NCBI GenBank assembly: GCA_964645915.1
Contig: CAZYDH010000006.1
Coordinates: forward strand, 1 to 64,000
Length of the DNA: 64,000 nucleotides
Direction: 5' to 3'
Origin: JACNKV01 sp964645915
GTDB lineage: Bacteria; Fidelibacterota; Marinisomatia; Marinisomatales; JACNKV01
Below, piece by piece: positions 44,031-53,147 of the stretch. Under the pieces are notes generated by a model. The model worked only from the letters and a program-made list of their open reading frames with translations, did not search any database and was not told where the DNA came from. Every line of letters starts with the position of its first letter. The stretch's first letter is position 1. The translations under genes and the position numbers were made by a program.

Positions 44031-45455
44031 ATGTTAGATACACGGCGAGAAGTAAGACGACGACTCAGTCAATTAGAGTTTAACTCACAAAAATCACTCT
44101 TTAAGATTTTTGTATGTCTGATTATCGCAGGAAGTGTCAGCCTTATCCCTCAATATTCAGGATTGTCAGAAGCAGGACAATGGACTTTTTTCATCATGTT
44201 ATTTGGAGCGGGATTATGGATATCAGAAGCCATCCCTGCTTTTGCGACCGCTTTAGTCATCATTGCATTGGAAATTGCCATCCTCGGAAAACCGAATGGT
44301 GTTTTTGCTTCCGGCCCTAAAGATTGGGAAATGTTTATTCGCCCTTGGTCCAGTCCCTTAATTTGGCTGTTTTTTGGTGGATTTATCCTCGCAGCAGCCG
44401 CCTCAAAAACTCGTCTGGATCGATGGATTGCACGTCATGTTTTGGGATGGTTTGGAACAAAACCCGTAAAAGTATTAATGGGATTAATGATCATTACATT
44501 TACATTCTCGATGTTTATGTCCAATACCGCAACGACTGTCATGATGTTAGCTGTATTAACTCCTGTCATTGGAAAGTTGGATAAAACCGATCCTTTTTCA
44601 AAAGCGATGTTGTTGGGTGTTCCTTTTGCTGCAAATCTTGGAGGAATGGGGACGATCATTGGATCCCCTCCCAACGCAATTGCGATAGGATCATTATCAG
44701 AGTCCTTTTCAATTAACTTCGCTGAATGGATGATAATCGGCCTCCCCCCGGCTCTTGTGTTGGCGATAATGATGTGGGCTTATCTCATTTGGAAATATCC
44801 CGCCAGTACAAATCAAATAGATTTATCCGATTTAATGGACGATTCCTATCAAAGTGCCCGTTTACCTTTGTGGAAAAAGTTGATGGTGTTAGTTGTCTTT
44901 TTATTAACCATCGGTTTATGGCTTACCAGTCCTATCCACTCGATTCCAACACCGGTAGTCTCATTTATTCCAATAGCATTATTTGCATCCGTGCGAGTGA
45001 TTGGTGTAGATGATTTGCGAAAGATCCCATGGGAGGTTTTGATCTTACTAACCGGAGGATTATCGCTTGGTGTTGCGGTATTAAAAACCGGATTAGCCGA
45101 ATGGCTCGTTGGAGGATTCTATTTTGAAAAAAGCGGGATAATCCTTCTGATATTTTTCTTTGCTTATTTTGCATCCATTATATCAAATCTTATGAGTAAT
45201 ACAGCCGCAACAAATATTTTAGTACCCATCGGATTAACAGCAGCGCTGGGTTTTGAACCTCATGTGGTTATTGCGATTGCACTGGGGGCATCGTCTGCTA
45301 TGTGTATGCCCATCTCAACACCACCTAACGCTCTGGCTTATTCATCCGGCAAACTAGCAATGAAAGATTTTTTATCCGGTGGATTAGTCGTTGGTATTCT
45401 AGCGCCGATTATTTCGGTATCATGGGTTATTTGGGTCATGGATAAAATACAATAG
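44031..45455 (+). CDS. DASS/SLC13-family dicarboxylate/tricarboxylate transporter
   Basis: A 474-residue inner-membrane sodium symporter or exchanger with 11-13 helices. The two substrate/sodium motifs are visible: SNTATTVMMLAVLTP (about 164-178) with the Ser-Asn-Thr, and SNTAATNILVPIG (about 387-399). GTIIGSPPNAIAIG and MPISTPPNALAYSSG are the partner hairpins. DASS proteins carry succinate, malate or citrate. Its place between the two citrate-lyase-like genes suggests that the lyase substrate is imported here. The ATG lies next to a possible -10 box (TTTAAT, 44020-44025), so a leaderless transcript is possible. Confidence 0.92.
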   Translation: MLDTRREVRRRLSQLEFNSQKSLFKIFVCLIIAGSVSLIPQYSGLSEAGQWTFFIMLFGAGLWISEAIPAFATALVIIALEIAILGKPNGVFASGPKDWEMFIRPWSSPLIWLFFGGFILAAAASKTRLDRWIARHVLGWFGTKPVKVLMGLMIITFTFSMFMSNTATTVMMLAVLTPVIGKLDKTDPFSKAMLLGVPFAANLGGMGTIIGSPPNAIAIGSLSESFSINFAEWMIIGLPPALVLAIMMWAYLIWKYPASTNQIDLSDLMDDSYQSARLPLWKKLMVLVVFLLTIGLWLTSPIHSIPTPVVSFIPIALFASVRVIGVDDLRKIPWEVLILLTGGLSLGVAVLKTGLAEWLVGGFYFEKSGIILLIFFFAYFASIISNLMSNTAATNILVPIGLTAALGFEPHVVIAIALGASSAMCMPISTPPNALAYSSGKLAMKDFLSGGLVVGILAPIISVSWVIWVMDKIQ

Positions 45456-45476
45456 AAACAAGAATAGGAGACTCTT

Positions 45477-47039
45477 GTGGAACACAAAAAAGAATTAGTA
45501 AAAAATGCTACAGGACGGTTCGTCCCGACAGTAATCAATGGAACAAAACAAACTCCCTTTCAAGGAGTCAATAAATTTAAACCAACCGAAAAGAAAGCCG
45601 CTCCGCCTATCCGTTCCTGTACTGATTATCCTTCTGATGGGAATAAAGTTGTCAACTCTCTATCACAAGCATTAGAACAATGTGGATTAAATGATAGAAT
45701 GACAATTTCTTCACATCACCATTTTCGGAATGGTGATCTTATCATGAATCAGGTTTTTGATATCGCTGCTGAAAAGCAAGTTAAAGGGCTTCGCTGGTTC
45801 CCGTCTGCTGCATTTCCTTGCCATAAGCCAATTATTGAGCATATAAAAAATGGTGTTGTCGATTGGATTGAAGGATCATTAAATGGTCCGCTTGGAGATT
45901 ATGCTTCTCAGGGTGGGATGCGCGGTACCGGAGTTTTACGAAGTCACGGTGGTCGTTGGCAGGCTGTCCAAGATGGTGAGGTTCATATTGATATTGCCAT
46001 TATTGCTGCTCCCACTGCTGATGCCTTTGGAAATGCCACGGGAGATCGAGGTCCGTCTGCGTGTGGATTATTGGGGTTTGGATTAGTAGATTCGGTCTAT
46101 GCAGATAAGGTCATTGTCGTTACAGATAATCTTGTTCCTTTCCCATGTATCCCATGGCAAATACAAGGACAGAATGTGGATTATGTCGTTGTGCTGGATA
46201 AAGTTGGAGAACCGGAAAAAATTATTTCAGGAACCACAAAATTAACCAAATCTCCCGACCGACTTCATATCGCTGAACTAACCGCACGATTTGTTAAAGA
46301 TGCCGGGATTTTAAAAGACGGTTTCAGTTTTCAGGCTGGTGCTGGTGGTACTTCTCTCGCATTTGCAATCTTTTTAAAACAGATGATGATCGATGCAGAT
46401 ATCAAAGCAAGATTTATTCGAGGTGGCTCAACAAAATATCTTGTTGAAATGCTCGAAGAAGGATTGACCGATTACATTCTAGATGGGCAAACATTTGATC
46501 TGGATGGGGTTCGGTCCATGCGTGAGAATTCCGGCCATCAAGATACTTCTCCATTTACAAGTTATAATTGGCATGGAAAAGGGAATTTTGCTTCTATGTT
46601 GGATGTTGTTGTTTTAGGTGCAACCGAGGTGGATGTGAATTTCAATGCCAACGTGGTGACTCACTCAGATGGTAGAATGTTACACGGAATTGGTGGATGG
46701 CAAAATTGTTTATTCAGCAAATGTACGATCTTACCTATCCCTGCTTTCCGTAATCGAATTCCTGTTATTGTGGATGAGGTGACTACTTTGGTCGGTCCGG
46801 GAGAATTAATCGATGTGATCGTTACCGAACGAGGAATTGCAATCAATCCATTAAGAAAAGATCTCATCGAAGCAACAAAAGATAGTGATCTACCCATCCG
46901 GACAATTGAAGATATTAAAAACGAAATTGATGAACTCATTGGAGGCCCACCCGCCAAACCGGAACTGACCGATGAAGTGGTCAGTGTGGTAAAATGGGTA
47001 GATGGAACCATTATTGATTCAATCTTTCGGGTGAAATAA
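45477..47039 (+). CDS. citF: Citrate lyase alpha subunit (CoA/ACP transferase)
   Basis: The 520-residue CitF subunit exchanges the acetyl group on the carrier or CoA for citrate, forming the citryl thioester that CitE cleaves. Matches to the family are SSHHHFRNGD, GGMRGTGVLRSHGGRW, DIAIIAAPTADAFGNA, FSFQAGAGG, FIRGGSTKYLVEML and VTERGIAINP, all expected for CitF. GTG is the start, with AGGAG eight bases upstream. It lies 21 bases after the transporter. The related citramalate lyase alpha subunit cannot be excluded. Confidence 0.88.
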   Translation: MEHKKELVKNATGRFVPTVINGTKQTPFQGVNKFKPTEKKAAPPIRSCTDYPSDGNKVVNSLSQALEQCGLNDRMTISSHHHFRNGDLIMNQVFDIAAEKQVKGLRWFPSAAFPCHKPIIEHIKNGVVDWIEGSLNGPLGDYASQGGMRGTGVLRSHGGRWQAVQDGEVHIDIAIIAAPTADAFGNATGDRGPSACGLLGFGLVDSVYADKVIVVTDNLVPFPCIPWQIQGQNVDYVVVLDKVGEPEKIISGTTKLTKSPDRLHIAELTARFVKDAGILKDGFSFQAGAGGTSLAFAIFLKQMMIDADIKARFIRGGSTKYLVEMLEEGLTDYILDGQTFDLDGVRSMRENSGHQDTSPFTSYNWHGKGNFASMLDVVVLGATEVDVNFNANVVTHSDGRMLHGIGGWQNCLFSKCTILPIPAFRNRIPVIVDEVTTLVGPGELIDVIVTERGIAINPLRKDLIEATKDSDLPIRTIEDIKNEIDELIGGPPAKPELTDEVVSVVKWVDGTIIDSIFRVK

Positions 47040-47635
47040 TGAAATATCCAGAATTTTTTTATAGTATTGAATCGATAATACTTCAGGACAAGTTAGCCAA
47101 TTTTCTTGGAGCTTTTGAAAGTGGTTATATTGAGTTCACTTATTTAGATGTGGTTAAATCTGCTGGGCATAGTTGTCCAACGGTTGCGGGAGCTTATTTA
47201 ATGACATTGCATGGTCTAAAAGCTCTCTTCCCAAATGAAACTCCTCAACGAGGAGAAATATCGGTTTCGTTTTCAGATGACATTAATAATGGTGTGACTG
47301 GAGTGATTGCAAATATCATTACTCAAATCACCGGGGCAACGGAACATCATGGATTTAAAGGAATTAACGGAAAATTTATTCGTCACGGATTAATGCATTT
47401 TAATGAAGATATTTCATCGTCTATTCGGTTTCAAAGAATCGATAATGGTGAGTCTGTTGATGTCATTTATAATCCAAATTCCATTCTACCCAGCCCTTTA
47501 CAGCAGACCCTAATGCAAAAGATGCAACAAGGGATTGCCACTGAATCAGATATGAAAACTTTTGGTGAACTTTGGCAAATGCGGGTTCAGAATATCTTTG
47601 AAAACCAAAAAGACGTCATTACAATTATAAAATAA
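47039..47635 (+). CDS. FmdE-like (formylmethanofuran dehydrogenase subunit E family) protein
   Basis: A 198-residue protein whose N-terminal half resembles the FmdE domain: KSAGHSCPTVAGAYLMTLHGL (in two parts, near 40-60) fits the 'GH-x-CP-x-x-x-G' motif, where Cys and His bind metal in the known family. It lacks the C-terminal zinc ribbon of full FmdE proteins. The start overlaps the citF stop by one base (TAATG), so it is coupled to the lyase. Role unknown; a metal- or redox-linked helper of the lyase is only a guess. Confidence 0.72.
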   Translation: MKYPEFFYSIESIILQDKLANFLGAFESGYIEFTYLDVVKSAGHSCPTVAGAYLMTLHGLKALFPNETPQRGEISVSFSDDINNGVTGVIANIITQITGATEHHGFKGINGKFIRHGLMHFNEDISSSIRFQRIDNGESVDVIYNPNSILPSPLQQTLMQKMQQGIATESDMKTFGELWQMRVQNIFENQKDVITIIK

Positions 47636-47648
47636 ACTTGGAGATTCT

Positions 47649-48179
47649 ATGAAAGAACAAATATTAAAAATCTGGCCTGAAATTAATTGGATACAAGATG
47701 AAGAAATTAAAGAGAAAACCTTAAATGCTTGGGTATGGGCAGTTGAAAATTCCGTGCTCACTCCAGAGGATCTTGAAACCATTCCTTTCTCATTGTTGAT
47801 CAAGGATTGTGATGTTTCATTTATGAATCATAAACGAACTTGTGTTCATTTAGCTGTTGATATCGCAAAACGGATGAAAGATAATTTTGGAGACGAGATC
47901 CAAATTGATATGGACACCTTGATCTCCGGTGCAATTTTAATCGATATCGGCAAACTCCTCGAATATGAAATTATTGACGGAAAACTGACCACAAGTAATT
48001 ATGGTAAAATTGTACGACATCCGTTTAGTGGATTGGCGATCGCGGCTCGGTTCGATCTGTCTCCGGAGATCCAGCATATTATCGGAACTCATTCAAAAGA
48101 GGGAGACTTAGGAAAAAGAACAACCGAATCCATTATTGTTCATCATGCTGACTTTGTCTCATTTGAACCTTTCAAATAG
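47649..48179 (+). CDS. HD-domain-like protein with altered HD motif
   Basis: A 176-residue helical protein with HD-phosphohydrolase layout: first His near residue 61 or 67, ILIDIGKLLEYE (97-108), then HPFSGLAIAARF, IIGTHSKEG and IVHHADF. The defining His-Asp pair is Ile98-Asp99 here (codon ATC where His is expected), so one metal ligand is gone while the other His residues remain. It may be a binding protein or use another metal layout. It lies 13 bases after the FmdE-like gene and has a TTGGAG ribosome binding site. Confidence 0.72.
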   Translation: MKEQILKIWPEINWIQDEEIKEKTLNAWVWAVENSVLTPEDLETIPFSLLIKDCDVSFMNHKRTCVHLAVDIAKRMKDNFGDEIQIDMDTLISGAILIDIGKLLEYEIIDGKLTTSNYGKIVRHPFSGLAIAARFDLSPEIQHIIGTHSKEGDLGKRTTESIIVHHADFVSFEPFK

Positions 48180-48249
48180 TGTTCTTGATAACAACATAAA
48201 ATGATGAATTCCATTTCATTGATGATTTCATTTTGAAAGAAAGAAAGAT

Positions 48250-50220
48250 ATGAAACAAAATTTAATTGAAAAAATTGCTCAAAAGTTTGCTGTCGGTCTT
48301 GAAAAAGATCATACTGTAAAAAGTGGTGATTTTATTTCCATAAAACCGGATCATTGCATGACACATGATAATACCGGAGCAGTGATGAATAAATTTAAAG
48401 CTATCGGCGCAAAAAAAATGGCTGATCCAAGATCACCTGTCTTTGCTTTGGATCACAATGTCCAAGATAAAAGTGAAGCTACTTTGACAAAATATGCTAA
48501 TATTGAAGCCTTTGCAGCAGAAATGGGTGTAGATTTTTATCCTGCCGGTCGTGGAATTGGTCATCAGATCATGTGTGAAGAAGGATATGCATTCCCCGGA
48601 GGAATGATGGTTGCATCGGACAGCCATTCTAATATGTATGGCGGATTAGGAGTTTTAGGAACCCCCGTTGTTCGGACGGACGCAGCTTCACTCTGGGCTA
48701 CCGGAAGAACATGGTGGCAAGTCCCCCCTGTTGCAAAAGTAGAATTAACCGGAGCATTACAACCGGGAGTGACCGGTAAAGATGTTATCCTTGCGATTTG
48801 TGGATATTTCAATAACGATGAAGCACTTAATCATGCTCTCGAATTTACCGGAGATGGTGTAAAGCAATTTTCCATCGACCAACGATTAACAATTGCAAAT
48901 ATGTCCACGGAATGGGGAACGCTTGCCGGTGTTTTTCCGATTGATGATATCACCATTGAATGGCTTCGTTCAAGGGCAGATTTCCTAGAAGCTAGAGGAT
49001 TGGCAGGAGTTCCATCTGATAAAGATACCAAAGATGGAATTCACTTACGGTTGAATCATGAACGAATTGATGCACTGGTTAATAACCTCCCTACCGCTGA
49101 TCAAGATGCCTATTATGCAAAAACGTTTACGATTGACTTAAGTTCAATCCAACCATTTATTGCCGGTCCTGATAATCTGAAAACCACGATGTCAATGACT
49201 GAAGCTGAAAAAGAACATATCAAAATTAATAAGGCATATCTGGTTTCTTGCGTGAACTCAAGAGTAGAAGATCTGTCACAAGCTGCTGAAGCGATTAACG
49301 GGAAAAAAGTTGCTGATGGAGTAGAATTTTATATCGCAGCTGCCTCTAGTGAAGTTCAGGATGAAAGTGAAAAAAGAGGTGATTGGCAAAAATTAGTGAA
49401 TGCGGGCGCAAAGACCCTTCCTCCCGGATGTGGAATGTGTATAGGATTAGGCGTAGGACTTCTAGGAGAAAATGAAATTGGCATTTCTGCAACAAATCGG
49501 AATTTTAAGGGAAGAATGGGCGCAAAATCTGCCAAAGCCTTTCTAAGCTCCCCCGCCGTGGTTGCTGCATCTGCTGCTGCCGGCTACATTACGTCACCAT
49601 CAAGTTTTGATGATACAAAACTATTGGGAAAAATGGAGACTCACTTAAAACGAACCAGTGAAACTCCTTCGGTAACGATCATGGATGGATTTCCTGATAA
49701 AATTTCCGGTAAATTGATTTTCTGTCACCAAGACAATTTAAACACCGATGGAATATATCCAGGAAAATACACCTATATTGATGATTTCACTCCGGAACAA
49801 CAAGCAGAAGTCGTTATGGAAAATTATGATACTCGTTTTGTTGAGATTGTTGGAAAAGGTGATCTTGTAGTTGGAGGATTTAATTTTGGAACAGGATCTT
49901 CACGCGAGCAAGCTGCCACCGCATTAAAATATCGAGGAGTAGAACTCGTCATTGCCGGTTCATTCTCAGAAACATACAAACGAAACGCTATTAATAACGG
50001 ATTCTTAGTTATTGAAGCTCCGGAATTAGTAAATGACCTAAAAACAAAATTTGGATCAAACAATCTCACGGTAGATACAGACATCCATGCAGAAATTAAT
50101 TTTCAAACTGCAACACTTTCAGCGAATGGAAAAACCTATGCAATTTCTCCGGTGGGAGTTGCTGCACAGGAACTCATTTTAAGTGGCGGTCTTGAGAATT
50201 GGGTCATGCAAAATATTTAA
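48250..50220 (+). CDS. Aconitase-family hydratase, homoaconitase (Lys4) type
   Basis: A 656-residue [4Fe-4S] hydro-lyase that moves a hydroxyl group on a tri- or tetracarboxylic acid. The cluster Cys are Cys334 (SCVNSRVED) and Cys394/Cys397 (PPGCGMCIGLG). ATNRNFKGRMG and the swivel-domain FGTGSSREQAA are active-site motifs. The N-terminal half (SGDFISIKPDHCMTHDN, YPAGRGIGHQIM, SDSHSNMYGGLG, GTPVVRTDAASLWATG) resembles fungal homoaconitase much more than citrate-cycle aconitases, judged from memory. Homoaconitate or aconitate may be the substrate. It is followed by a beta-decarboxylating dehydrogenase, the next step in either pathway. Confidence 0.88.
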   Translation: MKQNLIEKIAQKFAVGLEKDHTVKSGDFISIKPDHCMTHDNTGAVMNKFKAIGAKKMADPRSPVFALDHNVQDKSEATLTKYANIEAFAAEMGVDFYPAGRGIGHQIMCEEGYAFPGGMMVASDSHSNMYGGLGVLGTPVVRTDAASLWATGRTWWQVPPVAKVELTGALQPGVTGKDVILAICGYFNNDEALNHALEFTGDGVKQFSIDQRLTIANMSTEWGTLAGVFPIDDITIEWLRSRADFLEARGLAGVPSDKDTKDGIHLRLNHERIDALVNNLPTADQDAYYAKTFTIDLSSIQPFIAGPDNLKTTMSMTEAEKEHIKINKAYLVSCVNSRVEDLSQAAEAINGKKVADGVEFYIAAASSEVQDESEKRGDWQKLVNAGAKTLPPGCGMCIGLGVGLLGENEIGISATNRNFKGRMGAKSAKAFLSSPAVVAASAAAGYITSPSSFDDTKLLGKMETHLKRTSETPSVTIMDGFPDKISGKLIFCHQDNLNTDGIYPGKYTYIDDFTPEQQAEVVMENYDTRFVEIVGKGDLVVGGFNFGTGSSREQAATALKYRGVELVIAGSFSETYKRNAINNGFLVIEAPELVNDLKTKFGSNNLTVDTDIHAEINFQTATLSANGKTYAISPVGVAAQELILSGGLENWVMQNI

Positions 50221-50260
50221 GATTAAATAACCATTCATATAAAAATAAAAGGACAATAAA

Positions 50261-51457
50261 ATGAAAAGAACTATTGTTAAAATGCCGGGTGACGGTATCG
50301 GAAAAGTTGTATTAGATGAAACGATTCGCGTACTGAGCGCAGCCGGATTTGAAGCAGATTATGTAGAAGGTGATATCGGTTGGGAATTTTGGTGCTCAGA
50401 AGGGAATCCGCTACCACAAAGAACTCTTGACTTAATAGAGAAACACAAGATCGGATTGTTTGGTGCGATCACTTCAAAACCAAAAGATGAAGCTTTTGAT
50501 GAGTTGGCTCCTGAATTAAAAGAGAAGGGATTAGTTTATTCAAGTCCTATCGTAGGATTACGTCAACATTTTGGTTTAGATATTTGTTTACGTCCATGCC
50601 GTACGTATAAAGGGAATCCACTGAATTTCATCCGTCGAGGTCCCGGAGACACCGTTGAAGAACCAGAAGTGGATGTAGCCATCTTCCGACAGAATACTGA
50701 AGGGTTGTATGGTGGTGTGGAATGGAGTGATCCACCCGAACATGTTTATGATGCACTTATGACACACCCTAAATTCGAAAAGAATTTTGGTGAAACACCC
50801 AAAGATGAAATCTCTGTTTCTACTCGCATATTTACTCAAAAAGCAACACGAAGAATTTTAACAGCTGCCTTTGAGTATGCAAAGAAATATAATTATAAAT
50901 CCGTGACGGTTTGTGAAAAACCAAATGTGATTCGTGAAACATCGGGAATGATGTATAAAATGGCACAACAAATTCAAAAATCAGATTATCCTGATATTGA
51001 ACTTTGGAATACAAACATTGATGCCCAGATGATGTGGTTAACTAAAAATCCTGAAAACTACGGTGTGATCGTAGCAGGAAATATGTTCGGAGATATCGTA
51101 TCAGATGGCTTTGCAGGACTAATTGGTGGACTTGGATTTGCTTGCAGTGCACAATATAATCCAGAATCAGGGGTTGGTGTGTTTGAACCCACACATGGTA
51201 GTGCACCAAAGTATGCAGATTATCCAACTTCCATTGTTAATCCAATCGCTATGGTCGAATCAGCCTGTATGATGTTAGACTTTATTGATGAACAAGAGAT
51301 TGCAGATAAAATTCGTAAAGCTGTCGCAGAAGTTGTTGTTGAAGGAAATGTACGCACATATGACATGATGAAAATGCCGGGGAAACAGGATGTAATCGAT
51401 AATGGTGCTGCAACAACAATAAAGATGGCAGAAGCAATTATTGCGAAATTAAGTTAG
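50261..51457 (+). CDS. Isocitrate/isopropylmalate/homoisocitrate dehydrogenase family
   Basis: A 398-residue NAD(P)-dependent beta-decarboxylating dehydrogenase. MPGDGIGK (about 8-15), LRQHFGLDICLRPCR (substrate arginines, about 102-116), RQNTEGLYGG, the metal Asp residues in IDAQMM and GDIVSDGFAGL, and the cofactor loop EPTHGSAPKYA (about 313-323) are all present. The family covers isocitrate, 3-isopropylmalate, homoisocitrate and tartrate/malate; I cannot fix the substrate by eye. Directly after a homoaconitase-type enzyme, isocitrate or homoisocitrate is most likely, giving 2-oxoglutarate or 2-oxoadipate. AAAGGA precedes the start. Confidence 0.88.
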   Translation: MKRTIVKMPGDGIGKVVLDETIRVLSAAGFEADYVEGDIGWEFWCSEGNPLPQRTLDLIEKHKIGLFGAITSKPKDEAFDELAPELKEKGLVYSSPIVGLRQHFGLDICLRPCRTYKGNPLNFIRRGPGDTVEEPEVDVAIFRQNTEGLYGGVEWSDPPEHVYDALMTHPKFEKNFGETPKDEISVSTRIFTQKATRRILTAAFEYAKKYNYKSVTVCEKPNVIRETSGMMYKMAQQIQKSDYPDIELWNTNIDAQMMWLTKNPENYGVIVAGNMFGDIVSDGFAGLIGGLGFACSAQYNPESGVGVFEPTHGSAPKYADYPTSIVNPIAMVESACMMLDFIDEQEIADKIRKAVAEVVVEGNVRTYDMMKMPGKQDVIDNGAATTIKMAEAIIAKLS

Positions 51458-51481
51458 AGTTGATATTAGGAAAATAATTAA

Positions 51482-51712
51482 ATGAAGTTGAAAGATTTAA
51501 AACAATATAAAATGGATGGATATAAGAGATTATTCTTCCTTTTTTCCAGTTGTGTTTTATTTTTTGGTATCTATCTAACAGGTTGGAAAGAAGTCCATTG
51601 GCTTTTATATATTCCTCCCATTTTCTTTTTGGGTGCTTCGTTAAATGGATATTGTACCGGTTTAATTATTTCACAAATGTTATTTGATAAATTAAGAAAG
51701 GATGAAAAATGA
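51482..51712 (+). CDS. Small two-helix membrane protein
   Basis: A 76-residue protein with two membrane segments (about 17-33 and 40-66) and charged ends. GASLNGYCTGLIISQ in the second helix recalls the short DUF2892-like inner-membrane proteins, but weakly. It has a weak AGGAAAA upstream. Its stop overlaps the MmgE/PrpD start as ATGA, so translation of the two is linked. Function unknown. Confidence 0.65.
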   Translation: MKLKDLKQYKMDGYKRLFFLFSSCVLFFGIYLTGWKEVHWLLYIPPIFFLGASLNGYCTGLIISQMLFDKLRKDEK

Positions 51713-53142
51713 AATCATCTATAGGTAGACAAATTTCTGAGTTTGCTGTAAATCTTAAGTATGAAGATCTACCACCGGAAGTTATTTTTGAAGTAAAACG
51801 ATATTTATATGATTCGATCGGTTGTGCATACGGAAGTATGAAAACCAAAGATGTAAATATCATTTTGGACATTTATCGCGAGATGGGCGGTATTGAAGAA
51901 TCCACAGTAATTGGGTTTGGGGATAAAATGCCTGCGGTTCATACAGCTTTGATCAATTCGTTAATGATTCGCGCCTTGGATTTTAATGATATTTACTGGA
52001 AAGAAGATCCAAGTCATCCTAGCGATATAATTCCGGCTGCGCTTAGTGCTGCTGAGAAAAATGACTCATCCATGAAAGATGTGATTGTCGCTATTGTTTT
52101 AGCTTACGAATTTGAGCAACGTCTATGTTTATTCGCCAAGCCCGGTGTGCGCGAACGAAAATGGCATCATGCTACCTTGACTCAATTTGTTTCACCAATT
52201 GTTGCTGGAAAAATTCTGGGCCTTACCGTAGATGAAATGGTGAACGCAATCGGTATTAGCGGTTGTCATAACCACACCATCGGATGTCCAACCGCCGGTA
52301 AACTCACCATGATGAAGAATACGGTCGATCCTATGGCAGTTCAAAGCGGTGTGTTCGCTGCATTGATGGCACAAAGAGGATATTCCGGTACGGAGAAAGT
52401 ATTCGAAGGAAAAGAAGGTTTCATGGATGCATTTATCGGATGGAATGCAAAAACTGAAGAACTGAAACCTACCGATATGGAAGGGCGTGACGGCGTTTCT
52501 TCATGGGCATGGGACCTCAGTGCTCTCTTAGATGGTCTTGGTGAAACTTACAAGATTCTTGAATGTGGAATGAAAGCCTTTCCAACTGAGGCATTAACGC
52601 ATACACATATCTCGTGTGCACTCAATGTGATGACAAAAAACAATCTGGATTATTCAGATATTAAAGAAATCAAAGTGACTGCATTTGCTCAAGCATATGA
52701 TATTCTCTTTGATCCGGCTAAGTACCGTCCTGAATCCAGAGAAACTGCGGATCATTCATTGCCTTACTGCTTAGCCGCCGCAATCGTGGATAAAAAAATC
52801 ACCACCGATTCATTTTCAGATGAAAAATTAAATGACCCTAGAATCTTTGAAGTCATTGATAAGATCAAAGGTGAACCTTCTTTGGAATTTGAAAAAATGT
52901 TCCCGGCAAAACAACCTTCAAAAGTTGTCATTACAACTAACGCCGGAGATGTTTATTCCGAATATATGGAATATCCAAAAGGAGACCCAAGAGAACCTAT
53001 GACTATAGATGATTTAAATCATAAGTTCAATGCACTGTCAACGGAGCATTTTTCTGATGATAGGCTTGTTGCAATAAAAGAGTTAATCTTTAATTGTGAT
53101 AATTACTCTGCAAAAGAGTTTATGGATAAACTAGTAAAATAA
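51709..53142 (+). CDS. MmgE/PrpD-family protein
   Basis: A 477-residue all-helical plus lid-domain protein of the family that includes 2-methylcitrate dehydratase (PrpD) and cis-aconitate decarboxylase. Family features: ALDFNDIYWKEDPSHPSDIIPAAL (in two parts, near 85-108), the HNHTIGCPTAGKLTMMKN region, CGMKAFPTEALTH (about 288-300) and ETADHSLPYCLAAAI (about 344-358). No prpB or prpC is near, so the methylcitrate cycle is not supported. Dehydration or decarboxylation of a tricarboxylate would fit the aconitase-type neighbour. Confidence 0.88.
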   Translation: MKSSIGRQISEFAVNLKYEDLPPEVIFEVKRYLYDSIGCAYGSMKTKDVNIILDIYREMGGIEESTVIGFGDKMPAVHTALINSLMIRALDFNDIYWKEDPSHPSDIIPAALSAAEKNDSSMKDVIVAIVLAYEFEQRLCLFAKPGVRERKWHHATLTQFVSPIVAGKILGLTVDEMVNAIGISGCHNHTIGCPTAGKLTMMKNTVDPMAVQSGVFAALMAQRGYSGTEKVFEGKEGFMDAFIGWNAKTEELKPTDMEGRDGVSSWAWDLSALLDGLGETYKILECGMKAFPTEALTHTHISCALNVMTKNNLDYSDIKEIKVTAFAQAYDILFDPAKYRPESRETADHSLPYCLAAAIVDKKITTDSFSDEKLNDPRIFEVIDKIKGEPSLEFEKMFPAKQPSKVVITTNAGDVYSEYMEYPKGDPREPMTIDDLNHKFNALSTEHFSDDRLVAIKELIFNCDNYSAKEFMDKLVK

Positions 53143-53147
53143 CAATT

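Noticed and set aside
42762..48179. Classical citrate fermentation operon
   Set aside because: No citC ligase, citX, citG or oxaloacetate decarboxylase genes were found, and CitD and CitE are fused, so the standard operon name would mislead.
51709..53142. Methylcitrate cycle gene prpD
   Set aside because: No methylcitrate synthase or methylisocitrate lyase lies nearby, so the family name is kept without the pathway.
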